In this document: piece after piece, positions 56,539 to 64,000 of the stretch | How the letters are laid out: each line of letters opens with the position of its first letter | How positions within the stretch are numbered: the stretch's first letter is position 1 | DNA from: an uncultured Methylomonas sp. | Lineage (GTDB): Bacteria; Pseudomonadota; Gammaproteobacteria; Methylococcales; Methylomonadaceae | Reading direction: 5' to 3' | DNA: 64,000 bases | Assembly (NCBI GenBank): GCA_936941155.1 | Contig: CAKZJE010000018.1 | Span: 27,809-91,808 of the forward strand | Notes under the pieces: generated by a model | Seen by the model: only the letters and a program-made list of their open reading frames with translations | Database searches by the model: none | What the model was told of the DNA's origin: nothing | Translations under genes and position numbers: made by a program

Positions 56539-58762
56539 AAAAGGCTAATTGTTGAATTAACTCTTCGGCTTTGATGCGCAAAGTAATATCAGTCTTCGCT
56601 GCGACATAATGCGTTATCACACCCGACAAATCCCTTACAGGGGAAATATGAGCCTCTTCCCAATAAAGTGCGCCATTTTTCCGCTGGTTAATTAACTCAC
56701 CGTGCCAGGGATTTCCCTGAGTGAGGCTGTTCCATAATTGCTGATATGTTTCTTTGGTGGTTAAACCAGACTGTAATAAACGCGGGTTTTTCCCTACCGC
56801 CTCTCCAAAGCTATAACCCGATGATTCGATAAATTTGGGGTTTACATAAGTTATGTTAGCCCGAAAATCCGTAATCACGATTGAAACAGGACTTTGCTCA
56901 ATGACAATCGATAAAGTGCGCACTTCATCTTCTATGCGTTTGCGTACCGTAATATCCTCATAAACCCCCACTACGCCAATCACTTCATTATTCTGATTAA
57001 TAAACGGAGCTTTGGATGTCCGAATCCATATAGTTTCACCAATCGGGCTGGTTAAACGCTCATCATACGAAAGTTTGGCAAGACCAGACTCCAGCACAGC
57101 ACGGTCATCGGCACGATAATAATCCGCATCATTCGCCCATGCCATCTGATAGTCGTCTTTGCCAATCAATTCATCAGGATGCGACATTCCTGCATCGCTG
57201 GCAAAAGCGTTATTGCTGCCGAGATAGCACAAGTTGTTGTCTTTCCAGAAAATCCGCACAGGTACGGTATCTATAATAGTCCGCAGCAGTGTCTGTGATT
57301 CTGCTAGTGTTTTTTCTAACTGTTTGCGCACCGTAATATCTTCAGCAATACAATGGTGGCAAGGATTACCGCGTTCTGTAAAGTGTAGTCTGGCAACGGT
57401 TAGCTGAACCCAAACAATTTCACCATTCTTGTGGATATAGCGTTTTTGCATTATAAAATTGTCGATTTTACCCGCATTCATTAAGGCTATATTCTCTTGC
57501 TTAGTGTGAAGATCATCGGGGTGGGTCATTTTTATCAAGGTAGTCGCTTGCAGCTCCGCAAGGGTTAAACCCACAATATCGGCATATTTTTGGTTGATGT
57601 TATAGATTTGCCCAGTCAGCGAATCAATGATTGCAATGCCGACAGGGGCGTGGGTGAAAAGTGTTTTAAATCGCTCTTCAGTTTTTCTAAAGGCGGCATT
57701 CATTTCTGTGGCTAAACGCCAAGCCCGGTCGCGCCCACTGCCCAACAGAAAAGTAATAAAGCTCAATAAAATACTGCTCATTATTCCCAATGCAGCAATA
57801 AAATTCGCACGGTCTAAATCAAGTTTTGCCTCAAATTTGGGTTGCGAATGAATATTGACAGTCCATTGATGTTGGCCAAATTCAATCTTTTTCACTGTAT
57901 TGAATAGCGGCCGTTTCAGAGCTTTTGAAACGCCCAAAAACAGGGCTGAATTAGATGCGCTTGTTTCTCCGTCATAGATTTCAAAGTTAAGATCGTCAAG
58001 CTTATTGAAAATGCCATGCACAAAATCCTTAGCTCTAAACGGGCTATAAACCCAACCCAATAGATTGGAATGGCGTTTTTCTAGTGAGCTAGTATCCATG
58101 TTGTGATGATAAACCGGTAAATATAGCAAAAAACCCATTTGCACATCTTGACTGGTCTCCTGCACCAGTTTCACCCGCCCCGACATCACTGTTTCATTGC
58201 TCTCCCACGCTTTGTTCATAGCACTGCGCCGTGTCTCTTCGCTGTACATATCATAACCCATGACGCGCAAATTGCGTTTTTCAAAGGGTTCTATATAAAT
58301 AATGGAAGTATATAAAAGCTCTCTTTCCCCTTCCGGCTTAATGGTGTAGTTTGGAAAACCTTCGCTGCGAATAGCAGCAAGATGTTTTTGTTTTTCAGCA
58401 GCGGGAATCAGCAACGCGAAGCCGACTCCCTGAATACCCGGATAAAGTTTCTGTATTTCAAGTGTCGTGACAAAAGTCTTGAATTCATTGCGCCGTACGG
58501 ATTTTGAAGCAAAAAACAAGCCTCTGGTGCTGTACAAAAGCTGCGAATAGACTTTTAAACGCGCTGTTATTTGCGTTTCTATTGCGCTGGCATGGTCGTT
58601 AAACTCCATTTGTAAGTTATGACTGGCATCAGTACGCAAAAGAGACCAAAGCTGGAAAGTTATGCTGAGTCCCGAAAATAGAATGAGAAGAGGTAGAAGA
58701 ACTGTTATAAACAAACCTGAACCCTGTGTTTTTTTTAATCGTTCAATCATAACTACCATCAT
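56513..58762 (-). CDS. CHASE-PAS sensor, frameshifted 5' part of the diguanylate cyclase
   Basis: The 749-residue frame has a membrane helix (about 15-37), a periplasmic CHASE domain (about 45-300), a second helix (about 325-345) and three PAS domains (about 360-480, 485-605, 610-730). It ends QQLAFYDPPNGLT, where the family reads FYDPLTGLPNRR. A run of six C at this point, where five would keep the frame, shifts it out of the GGDEF domain. This could be a mutation, a phase-variable tract or an assembly error. The intact protein would be about 910 residues. Confidence 0.88.
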   Translation of the reverse strand: MMVVMIERLKKTQGSGLFITVLLPLLILFSGLSITFQLWSLLRTDASHNLQMEFNDHASAIETQITARLKVYSQLLYSTRGLFFASKSVRRNEFKTFVTTLEIQKLYPGIQGVGFALLIPAAEKQKHLAAIRSEGFPNYTIKPEGERELLYTSIIYIEPFEKRNLRVMGYDMYSEETRRSAMNKAWESNETVMSGRVKLVQETSQDVQMGFLLYLPVYHHNMDTSSLEKRHSNLLGWVYSPFRAKDFVHGIFNKLDDLNFEIYDGETSASNSALFLGVSKALKRPLFNTVKKIEFGQHQWTVNIHSQPKFEAKLDLDRANFIAALGIMSSILLSFITFLLGSGRDRAWRLATEMNAAFRKTEERFKTLFTHAPVGIAIIDSLTGQIYNINQKYADIVGLTLAELQATTLIKMTHPDDLHTKQENIALMNAGKIDNFIMQKRYIHKNGEIVWVQLTVARLHFTERGNPCHHCIAEDITVRKQLEKTLAESQTLLRTIIDTVPVRIFWKDNNLCYLGSNNAFASDAGMSHPDELIGKDDYQMAWANDADYYRADDRAVLESGLAKLSYDERLTSPIGETIWIRTSKAPFINQNNEVIGVVGVYEDITVRKRIEDEVRTLSIVIEQSPVSIVITDFRANITYVNPKFIESSGYSFGEAVGKNPRLLQSGLTTKETYQQLWNSLTQGNPWHGELINQRKNGALYWEEAHISPVRDLSGVITHYVAAKTDITLRIKAEELIQQLAFYDPPNGLT

Positions 58763-58854
58763 CTTTTAAACTAGAGTTTGATAAAATCGCTGGTGGGCGT
58801 AGTCGGTGTGGCAAAGGCGGTTGTGCAGAAAAGGAACAACATCATCAGAAACAA

Positions 58855-58888
58855 AAACCTGACAGGTTTTAAAAACGTGGAAGGTCTG
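58855..58888. repeat. degenerate ACCTGACAGGT palindrome, copy 4
   Basis: AAAACCTGACAGGTTTT followed by AAAACGTGGAAGGTCT is an imperfect dyad of the 7445-7477 type, upstream of the diguanylate cyclase gene. Confidence 0.5.
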
Positions 58889-58943
58889 GGGATTCAATTT
58901 AACCTGTTATTCATTATCAATCATTATCAATTCTCCTCAAAAT

Positions 58944-59024
58944 GTCTAAATCAAGATTTACAGAATTTTAGGATTAACAAGATAATCCTGAAAATCTTGT
59001 GAATTCTGAAAATCCTGATTCAGA
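58944..59024. repeat. AATCAGGATT-type repeat, second copy
   Basis: Contains TCTAAATCAAGATT, TTAGGATTAAC, AATCCTGAAAATCTTG and AATCCTGATTCAGA, the same words as 30750-30841, arranged as imperfect inverted arms just past the 3' end of the Rpn-family gene. Confidence 0.6.
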
Positions 59025-59029
59025 TGATT

Positions 59030-59881
59030 TTACAATTTTACAATTTCCGCCTCACTTAAACCAGTTGTTTCCATAATAAAATCAATGGCTAAATTTTTTT
59101 CTTTCAAAGATTTTGCAACTTTTGCAATCCCTATCTTTTCTCCTTTTTCAATCCCTATTTTCTCGCCATCTCCAAAAGCGGTATCGTTCACATTTTGAAC
59201 TTCCGAATATTCCACCAAACTTTTTAAATACGCATCATATTGTCGAGCGGTTAAATGCGAAAGTTCCGCGATTTCAAATCCTTTCTGAAAAATCGGCTCA
59301 TTTAAAATCGCAGGAATATGGTCAAAATTTTCCAAGTTTTTCAAAAAATAAACCCATTTATCAAAATGCGTTTCTAATTCATGTTCTTGCTTGGTAAACA
59401 AGGGCATTTGCAAAAATTTAAAATGCAATTTGTCATAAAAAATTTCACCGTCTTGATCTTTTAAACAAACCGCCCGCAAGAATTTCTGCATTTCTTCTTT
59501 TTCATCGTATTGAAAATTTAAAATCGCAATAAAATAAACCGGTTTTAATTCAAAATTCCACACGCCTTTTTTCGCTTGTTCTTTAATCGGAAATGCTGAA
59601 TAAAATAACGCGCGGTCTTTAAAAAAATTCACCTTAGCTTTTTGCATTTCCACAATAAATTGCTCGCCTTTTGCGGTTTTGCAATAAATATCATAAATCG
59701 CTTTGCGCTCTTTGGGCGTGCTGGCTATTTTTTCAGGATTTTTAAAACTTAATTCGGCAATTTGATGATGCGGCGGTAATAACTGGTTTAGAAAATCCTG
59801 CAACAAATCTTTACTGGCTTCTTCGCCAAACAGCTTTTTAAAACCAAAATCGGTGTAAGGATTAAAATATTTTGAAGTCAT
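59030..59881 (-). CDS. Rpn family PD-(D/E)XK nuclease (putative transposase)
   Basis: The 283-residue protein opens NPYTDFGFKKLFGEEASKDLL and has the nuclease core KAIYDIYCKTAKGEQFIVEMQKAK, then FYDKLHFKFLQMP, as in the Rpn/PDDEXK_2 recombination-promoting nuclease family. The C-terminus carries the near-repeat EKIGIEKGEKIGIAK typical of these proteins and a short helix. It is a DNA endonuclease linked to horizontal transfer and recombination. The gene appears intact. Confidence 0.88.
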   Translation of the reverse strand: MTSKYFNPYTDFGFKKLFGEEASKDLLQDFLNQLLPPHHQIAELSFKNPEKIASTPKERKAIYDIYCKTAKGEQFIVEMQKAKVNFFKDRALFYSAFPIKEQAKKGVWNFELKPVYFIAILNFQYDEKEEMQKFLRAVCLKDQDGEIFYDKLHFKFLQMPLFTKQEHELETHFDKWVYFLKNLENFDHIPAILNEPIFQKGFEIAELSHLTARQYDAYLKSLVEYSEVQNVNDTAFGDGEKIGIEKGEKIGIAKVAKSLKEKNLAIDFIMETTGLSEAEIVKL

Positions 59882-60441
59882 TATTTTTTACTCGATATGA
59901 AACAGATAAAACCCAACACAAATTTTTCAGGTCTGAAATTAACAATGTTTAATTCTAACGTGAATCAACTAACATAAAAACCACTTCACTGAGTTATTTT
60001 TTATAAACATTATTTGCTAGTTTTTATAAAAAATAACACAAAATTTTCTAAGACAACTGGTCGTCTTTAAATTTTTTTGTAAAAGTTACAACCGTATCCA
60101 CCCGATTCAAATGACTAAAATTACAAAGACACTCTAGTAAACTACTTTTTTCAGACGGCTTCCGGTTCAGGCAAGCTTAAAACTGCGTTTTGTCTTAATT
60201 CTGATTTTATTTTTCCCGCTTTGGGTAAATGCTTAAAGCGGATTTTTGCTCACTGAGATACACCGTGCCTGTACTAATCTGTTGAGTGGTTGCTGTAAAT
60301 AATGCGGTGTTTGCTGCTTTTGCCCGTGCTACTGCCTTGGCACTTAGCCAGCAAACAGCTACCAAGATTGATGACATTTCACTTTTTGCAAACTTATAGT
60401 TTAAACTCAGTGGCTCTTAATCTGCTTGGTGTTCTATTATC
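59882..60441. other. 560-bp gap with a palindrome and a possible decayed gene
   Basis: The gap between the Rpn gene and the helicase holds the fourth 18-bp palindrome at 60050. On the minus strand from 60377 a 56-residue frame (MSSILVAVCWLSAKAVARA...) can be followed with one frameshift near 60225 into LPKAGKIKSELRQNAVLSL and EPEAV before a stop near 60154. The composition looks protein-like, so a decayed gene is possible, but I cannot name it. Confidence 0.35.
60050..60067. repeat. dispersed 18-bp palindrome, copy 4 (inverted)
   Basis: AAGACAACTGGTCGTCTT is the reverse-oriented form of the consensus with one mismatch, flanked by AATTTTCT and TAAATTTTTTT. Confidence 0.8.
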
Positions 60442-62301
60442 ATGTCATCTTTTCAAATCGGGCAATTTGTCGCTTTAAAATCCAATCCAAACAAGCAATT
60501 TCCTGTTATTGAAGTTTTAACTTCACCACATACTGAAATACGCTATAAAGTTTTTGTTGATAACACCAGCGTCATTTACTATCAAAGCCAACTTATTAGC
60601 GTTACTAGCCAACCAAATGAACGCAGTAGTTTAACTGCCAACGCCCTAAAAGCCTGTATCACCGCATTGCAATTACAAACACCCTCCAGTTCTCGCATTT
60701 ATTCGTTAAATTCTGGGCGCATTCAATTTGTTCCTTACCAATATCGCCCAGTCCTAAAACTGATTCGTGCGGATAGACCACGCTTGTTAATCGCTGATGA
60801 AGTGGGGGTGGGGAAAACGATTGAATCGGGTTTGATTTTAAAAGAACTCAAGGCACGGATGGATATTCGTTCAGTGTTGATTATTTGCCCTAAAGCTTTA
60901 GTGTCAGAACATAAATGGCGTAATGAAATGAAACGTTTTGATGAGGATTTTGATGAGCTTGACGGTGCTAAATTACGTTTTTGTTTGCATGAAACCGATT
61001 TAGAAGGGAAATGGCCTAGAAAAAACAGTTATGCCATTTTGCCGTTTTCATTGTTTAACAGTGATTTAGTCGAAAGCACAAAACCTAAAGGCTTACTGGC
61101 ATTAGACCCGCCGCCCAAATTTGACCTCATTATTGTTGACGAAGCCCATCATTTACGCAACAGCGACACATGGTTGCATCGTGGTGTTTCTTTATTATGT
61201 GAACAGGCGCAAGCCGTGATTTTTCTATCAGCAACACCGATTCAATTAGGCGAAAATGACTTATACACACTACTCAATTTGTTACGTCCAGACCTTATCA
61301 TTGATAAAGCCAGTTTTAAATCAATGGCAGAACCCAATCCACATCTGAATAAGGCAATTTTCCACTGCCGAAGCAAACCGGAAAATTGGCAAAACCAAGC
61401 CTTAGACGCATTAGAAGCTGCTGCCAATACCGATTGGGGAAGGCTTTTTTTAAAGAATGACCCTGATTTTCAAGCGACTCAAATCATGCTGAATACCCAA
61501 AGCATCACAGAAACTGAGCGCGTTAAATTGGTTCGCAGCATTGAGTCTTTTTATACGTTTGGTTCATTGATTAACCGTACCCGTCGCCGTGATATTGGTA
61601 ATTTCACCCAACGTAAACCGCAAACCATTGAAGTTGACTTTACCCCAGCACAACGTCACCTGCATGATGGCTTATTAAACATCATGGCAAAAATTTACGC
61701 TTACAGTCACGGTGAGCAAAACGTTAAATTTATGCTGAGTACCATTCGCCGCCAAGCTGCCAGTTGCTTACATGGACTCGCCCCGTTATTGAAAAACATG
61801 CTGGAACGCAAGCTCAACGATTTGCAAATGGCTGAGCTTAACGATGATGAAGACGATTTAACGTTAGATGTTCCCGAAAACATTAAACAAGACATTCAGG
61901 AAGTCATTACTTTAGCTGAAAAGTTGCCACCTGATGACCCAAAAATAGCACGGTTGTTAGCCTTGGTCGCAGATAAACAGCAACAACCGAATAACAAAAT
62001 CTTGTTGTTTTCCAGTTTTCGCCATACTTTGCGCCATCTAGTCAACAATATGCCTCAAGACGGGGTGCGCTTTGGTTTGATACATGGTGAAGTTGACCAC
62101 GAAGAACGGGCTAATTTACGCCGCCGTTTTGCTTTACCGCGTGAAGACCATAACGCGATTGATTTATTGCTATCGTCTGAAGTGGGTTGTGAAGGGCTTG
62201 ATTTTCAATTTTGTGATTATTTAATTAACTATGATTTGCCTTGGAATCCAATGCGGATTGAGCAACGGATTGGACGGATAGACCGTTACGGGCAAAAATA
62301 A
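60442..62301 (+). CDS. SNF2-family helicase, C-terminally truncated
   Basis: The 619-residue protein has a small N-terminal domain (about 1-75) and both SNF2 lobes: LLIADEVGVGKTIESG (motif I), IIVDEAHHLRN (DEAH, motif II), FLSATPIQL (III), then LLSSEVGCEGLDFQ (V) and EQRIGRIDRYGQ (VI). It stops right after IDRYGQK, where family members continue for some hundreds of residues. The downstream DNA shows no continuation. Full-length versions occur in phage-defence islands; here it stands just before the DRT3-like locus. Motifs for ATP use are complete, but the missing C-terminus may abolish function. Confidence 0.85.
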   Translation: MSSFQIGQFVALKSNPNKQFPVIEVLTSPHTEIRYKVFVDNTSVIYYQSQLISVTSQPNERSSLTANALKACITALQLQTPSSSRIYSLNSGRIQFVPYQYRPVLKLIRADRPRLLIADEVGVGKTIESGLILKELKARMDIRSVLIICPKALVSEHKWRNEMKRFDEDFDELDGAKLRFCLHETDLEGKWPRKNSYAILPFSLFNSDLVESTKPKGLLALDPPPKFDLIIVDEAHHLRNSDTWLHRGVSLLCEQAQAVIFLSATPIQLGENDLYTLLNLLRPDLIIDKASFKSMAEPNPHLNKAIFHCRSKPENWQNQALDALEAAANTDWGRLFLKNDPDFQATQIMLNTQSITETERVKLVRSIESFYTFGSLINRTRRRDIGNFTQRKPQTIEVDFTPAQRHLHDGLLNIMAKIYAYSHGEQNVKFMLSTIRRQAASCLHGLAPLLKNMLERKLNDLQMAELNDDEDDLTLDVPENIKQDIQEVITLAEKLPPDDPKIARLLALVADKQQQPNNKILLFSSFRHTLRHLVNNMPQDGVRFGLIHGEVDHEERANLRRRFALPREDHNAIDLLLSSEVGCEGLDFQFCDYLINYDLPWNPMRIEQRIGRIDRYGQK

Positions 62302-62425
62302 AGCTATAATACACCACCGAACTTACCAATCCATTCTTAATCATCAAACTATGAAAGTCAGGTAGGATGGGCAAACAAAAAAAGACGCTTTTTCACACAA
62401 CATTCACGCCTTGGACAAGATTAAA

Positions 62426-63631
62426 ATGCTTAATCAATCTTTTACAATTTCTAATTTCAGGAAAATCTTTGATTACGAAAATCGTAAGGGTTATTATCTT
62501 GAAGGTCGATATTACCCAGAAATTGAAAGCTTAACTAAAGAATTAAAAAACTGCGCTACTGAATTTAAAATTTTAAATAAAGAAAAAGACCAGCTTTCAA
62601 CGGAAGAATACGAGCATAAAAAATCACAATTAAACTCCAAAAAAAATAAACTAAAAGAACAAAAAGAAAAGCTACTTATTTATGAATTAGAAAAGCTATG
62701 TGAAAAAATTAATAAAGGCGAATATTGCATTAACATAATTAAAACAGAAGCTACACAAGATAATAAAGCGTCTTATAGTATTGAAAAAAGCAATATATGC
62801 GCTTATTTCGTTATTAAGCAAATTCAATATACACTTAAAAAACTTTATAAGGTTCAGCAAAGCAATAGATATAATATTATTTGCCAGTTGCGGGGAGTAT
62901 TGAATAACAGCTTTCCAAAATATATTATTCGGACTGATATTAAAGAATTTTATGAGAGCATTTCTCAGGACAAATTGCTTAAAAAAATAAACAAAGATAG
63001 CTTGCTAATGCCGTCTTCAAAGAAAATAATACACGATATTATTAGCGAATATAATAATTTATCTGGAACAACTACTGGCATTCCTCGTGGTATAGGTATT
63101 AGTGCATACTTATCTGAACTCTACCTGCGTGAATTTGATGAAGCTATAAAAAAACACCCAGATATTATCTTTTATGCACGTTATGTTGGTGATATTGTAG
63201 TAATTTACGCGCCTAAACCAAATTCAGAACCCTTGAAATTTTTAGATAAAATTCGTGAAGAAGCAGGCAGACTGGATTTGTCATTAAATGAGAATATAAA
63301 AAAAACAAAGACAATTAATTTAATGACTCCATCAAATAAAAATTTTGAATATTTAGGTTATAAGTTTTTAATCGAATCAAAAAAAATTAAAATTCAAATA
63401 AGTAGTAATAAAATGGATTTATATGAAAAAAGGATAGAACTTTCTTTTGATGAATATACAAAACAAAACCCCACTGAAAAAGTCGCCAGAAAATTACTTA
63501 TTGATAGATTAAGATTTCTCACAGGCAATACTCGTTTATCTAATAATAAGGATAATGCGTTAATTGGTATTTATTTTACCAATAATCTATTAACAGATTC
63601 ATTGTGTTTAGCTGAGCTAGATGATTTTTAA
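62426..63631 (+). CDS. DRT3-type antiviral reverse transcriptase, Drt3a-like (damaged)
   Basis: The 401-residue frame begins MLNQSFTISNFRKIFDYENRKG as I recall for Drt3a. Palm motifs are present: IIRTDIKEFYESI (motif A), TTGIPRGIGISAYLSELY (motif B) and ARYVGDIVVIY (motif C). Motif C has Gly255-Asp256 where reverse transcriptases have Asp-Asp; one A-to-G change (GAT to GGT) explains it. The frame then hits TAA at 63629; a one-base slip at the run of five T continues it for 52 residues to 63786. ATG 62426 is preferred over TTG 62411. In the family Drt3a and Drt3b act together with an ncRNA. The assignment is from memory of the family. Confidence 0.72.
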   Translation: MLNQSFTISNFRKIFDYENRKGYYLEGRYYPEIESLTKELKNCATEFKILNKEKDQLSTEEYEHKKSQLNSKKNKLKEQKEKLLIYELEKLCEKINKGEYCINIIKTEATQDNKASYSIEKSNICAYFVIKQIQYTLKKLYKVQQSNRYNIICQLRGVLNNSFPKYIIRTDIKEFYESISQDKLLKKINKDSLLMPSSKKIIHDIISEYNNLSGTTTGIPRGIGISAYLSELYLREFDEAIKKHPDIIFYARYVGDIVVIYAPKPNSEPLKFLDKIREEAGRLDLSLNENIKKTKTINLMTPSNKNFEYLGYKFLIESKKIKIQISSNKMDLYEKRIELSFDEYTKQNPTEKVARKLLIDRLRFLTGNTRLSNNKDNALIGIYFTNNLLTDSLCLAELDDF

Positions 63632-63786
63632 GAGACAAAATTAATGAAACATCAATATTGTCTGAACGTGTAAAAAAGAGATTATTAACAATGACTTTTC
63701 AAAGCGGTTGGAATCAAAAGAGATTTCATCACTTTTCTATCAATGAAATACAAGAAATAGTTAAGGTGTGGAAAAATGTCCCATAA
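63628..63786 (+). pseudogene. frameshifted C-terminal tail of the Drt3a-like gene
   Basis: Read in the -1 frame from TTA at 63628, the sequence gives LRDKINETSILSERVKKRLL then TMTFQSGWNQKRFHH and SINEIQEIVKVWKNVP before TAA at 63784-63786. The frame stays open from the stop of the upstream frame to its overlap with the next start, as expected if the tail belongs to Drt3a. Confidence 0.65.
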
Positions 63787-63928
63787 AAAAATAAGATTAC
63801 GCTACAAAAAAGAGCGGGTTGTATTGTCTGATATACTTCCTTATGAAGTTCCTTTGATTTTTTCAAATAGACATTTTTATCATTTTCTCGTTACCAACAA
63901 AATCGAATTTAAGGATGACAATATATAG
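63776..63928 (+). pseudogene. N-terminal fragment of a Drt3b-like reverse transcriptase
   Basis: The 50-residue frame (MSHKKIRLRYKKERVVLSDI...FSNRHFYHFL) resembles the start of Drt3b, the second reverse transcriptase of DRT3, and overlaps the shifted Drt3a tail by 11 bases. It ends at TAG 63926. None of the three frames to the window edge gives reverse-transcriptase sequence, so the gene is truncated or interrupted here. Confidence 0.6.
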
Positions 63929-64000
63929 TTATTTCAATTCTATTAGATATAGCAATTATTAACATGACTAAAATAACCATTTATATCATCTAAAGATATA

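Overview
The window is A/T-rich gammaproteobacterial chromosome. The gene set points to a methylotroph, most likely of the methanotroph order Methylococcales (Thiotrichales is the main alternative). The evidence is a tetrahydromethanopterin-pathway cyclohydrolase (Mch), the four-gene substrate-binding/beta-propeller/ABC set that accompanies PQQ-dependent alcohol dehydrogenases, a membrane H+-pyrophosphatase, and typical gammaproteobacterial neighbourhoods (ftsB-ispD-ispF, surE-pcm, argD-argF, rnt-grxD, tRNA-Gly-tRNA-Cys).

Layout. 0-7 kb: an ATP-grasp/Mch fusion, an unknown coiled-coil protein, a Bfd-like ferredoxin and a convergent hppA. 6.7-8.7 kb: a TumA/TumE-like toxin-antitoxin pair overlapping a family-4 uracil-DNA glycosylase and rimI. 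8.8-11.8 kb: a partner-switching module (STAS protein, anti-sigma-type kinase, cNMP-PP2C-hemerythrin phosphatase). 11.9-17.6 kb: ftsB, a metallophosphoesterase, ispD and ispF, then a HEPN-like/dual P-loop ATPase pair that sits where truD should be; only a decayed truD piece follows. 17.8-28.2 kb: corB-like gene, protoglobin, DedA, TPR protein, DUF2288, DUF1566 protein, and a divergent pair of sensor genes (hybrid histidine kinase; CheB-CheR-PAS). 28.3-38.1 kb: a lipid A region (gnnA- and gnnB-like genes, lpxB, a divergent lpxC) carrying two foreign-looking cassettes, a PIN-domain pair and a three-gene ATPase/TOPRIM-like set. 38.1-44.5 kb: smr, surE, pcm, PilZ protein, PQQ/ABC cluster. 44.8-54.8 kb: two unknown proteins, two tRNAs, rnt, grxD, argD, argF, SH3 protein, ilvD, crp/vfr-like gene, ychJ. 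54.8-64 kb: a repeat-rich, decaying region with a REP-associated transposase broken by a MITE with a clear target duplication, a frameshifted diguanylate cyclase, an Rpn-family nuclease, a truncated SNF2 helicase, and a DRT3-like antiviral reverse transcriptase locus that carries a changed catalytic motif, a frameshift and a truncated second gene.

Two themes stand out. Small defence- or toxin-like cassettes are lodged inside or against housekeeping operons, often overlapping the host gene by a few bases and once leaving a duplicated 5' end of the host gene. Several families of short palindromes are scattered through the window, one of them in frame inside a coding sequence. The best candidates for an undescribed system are the HEPN/KGGVGR-ATPase pair at 14.2-17.3 kb, the 28.4-29.8 kb PIN pair and the 32.4-35.6 kb three-gene cassette. 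No CRISPR array or rRNA was seen.
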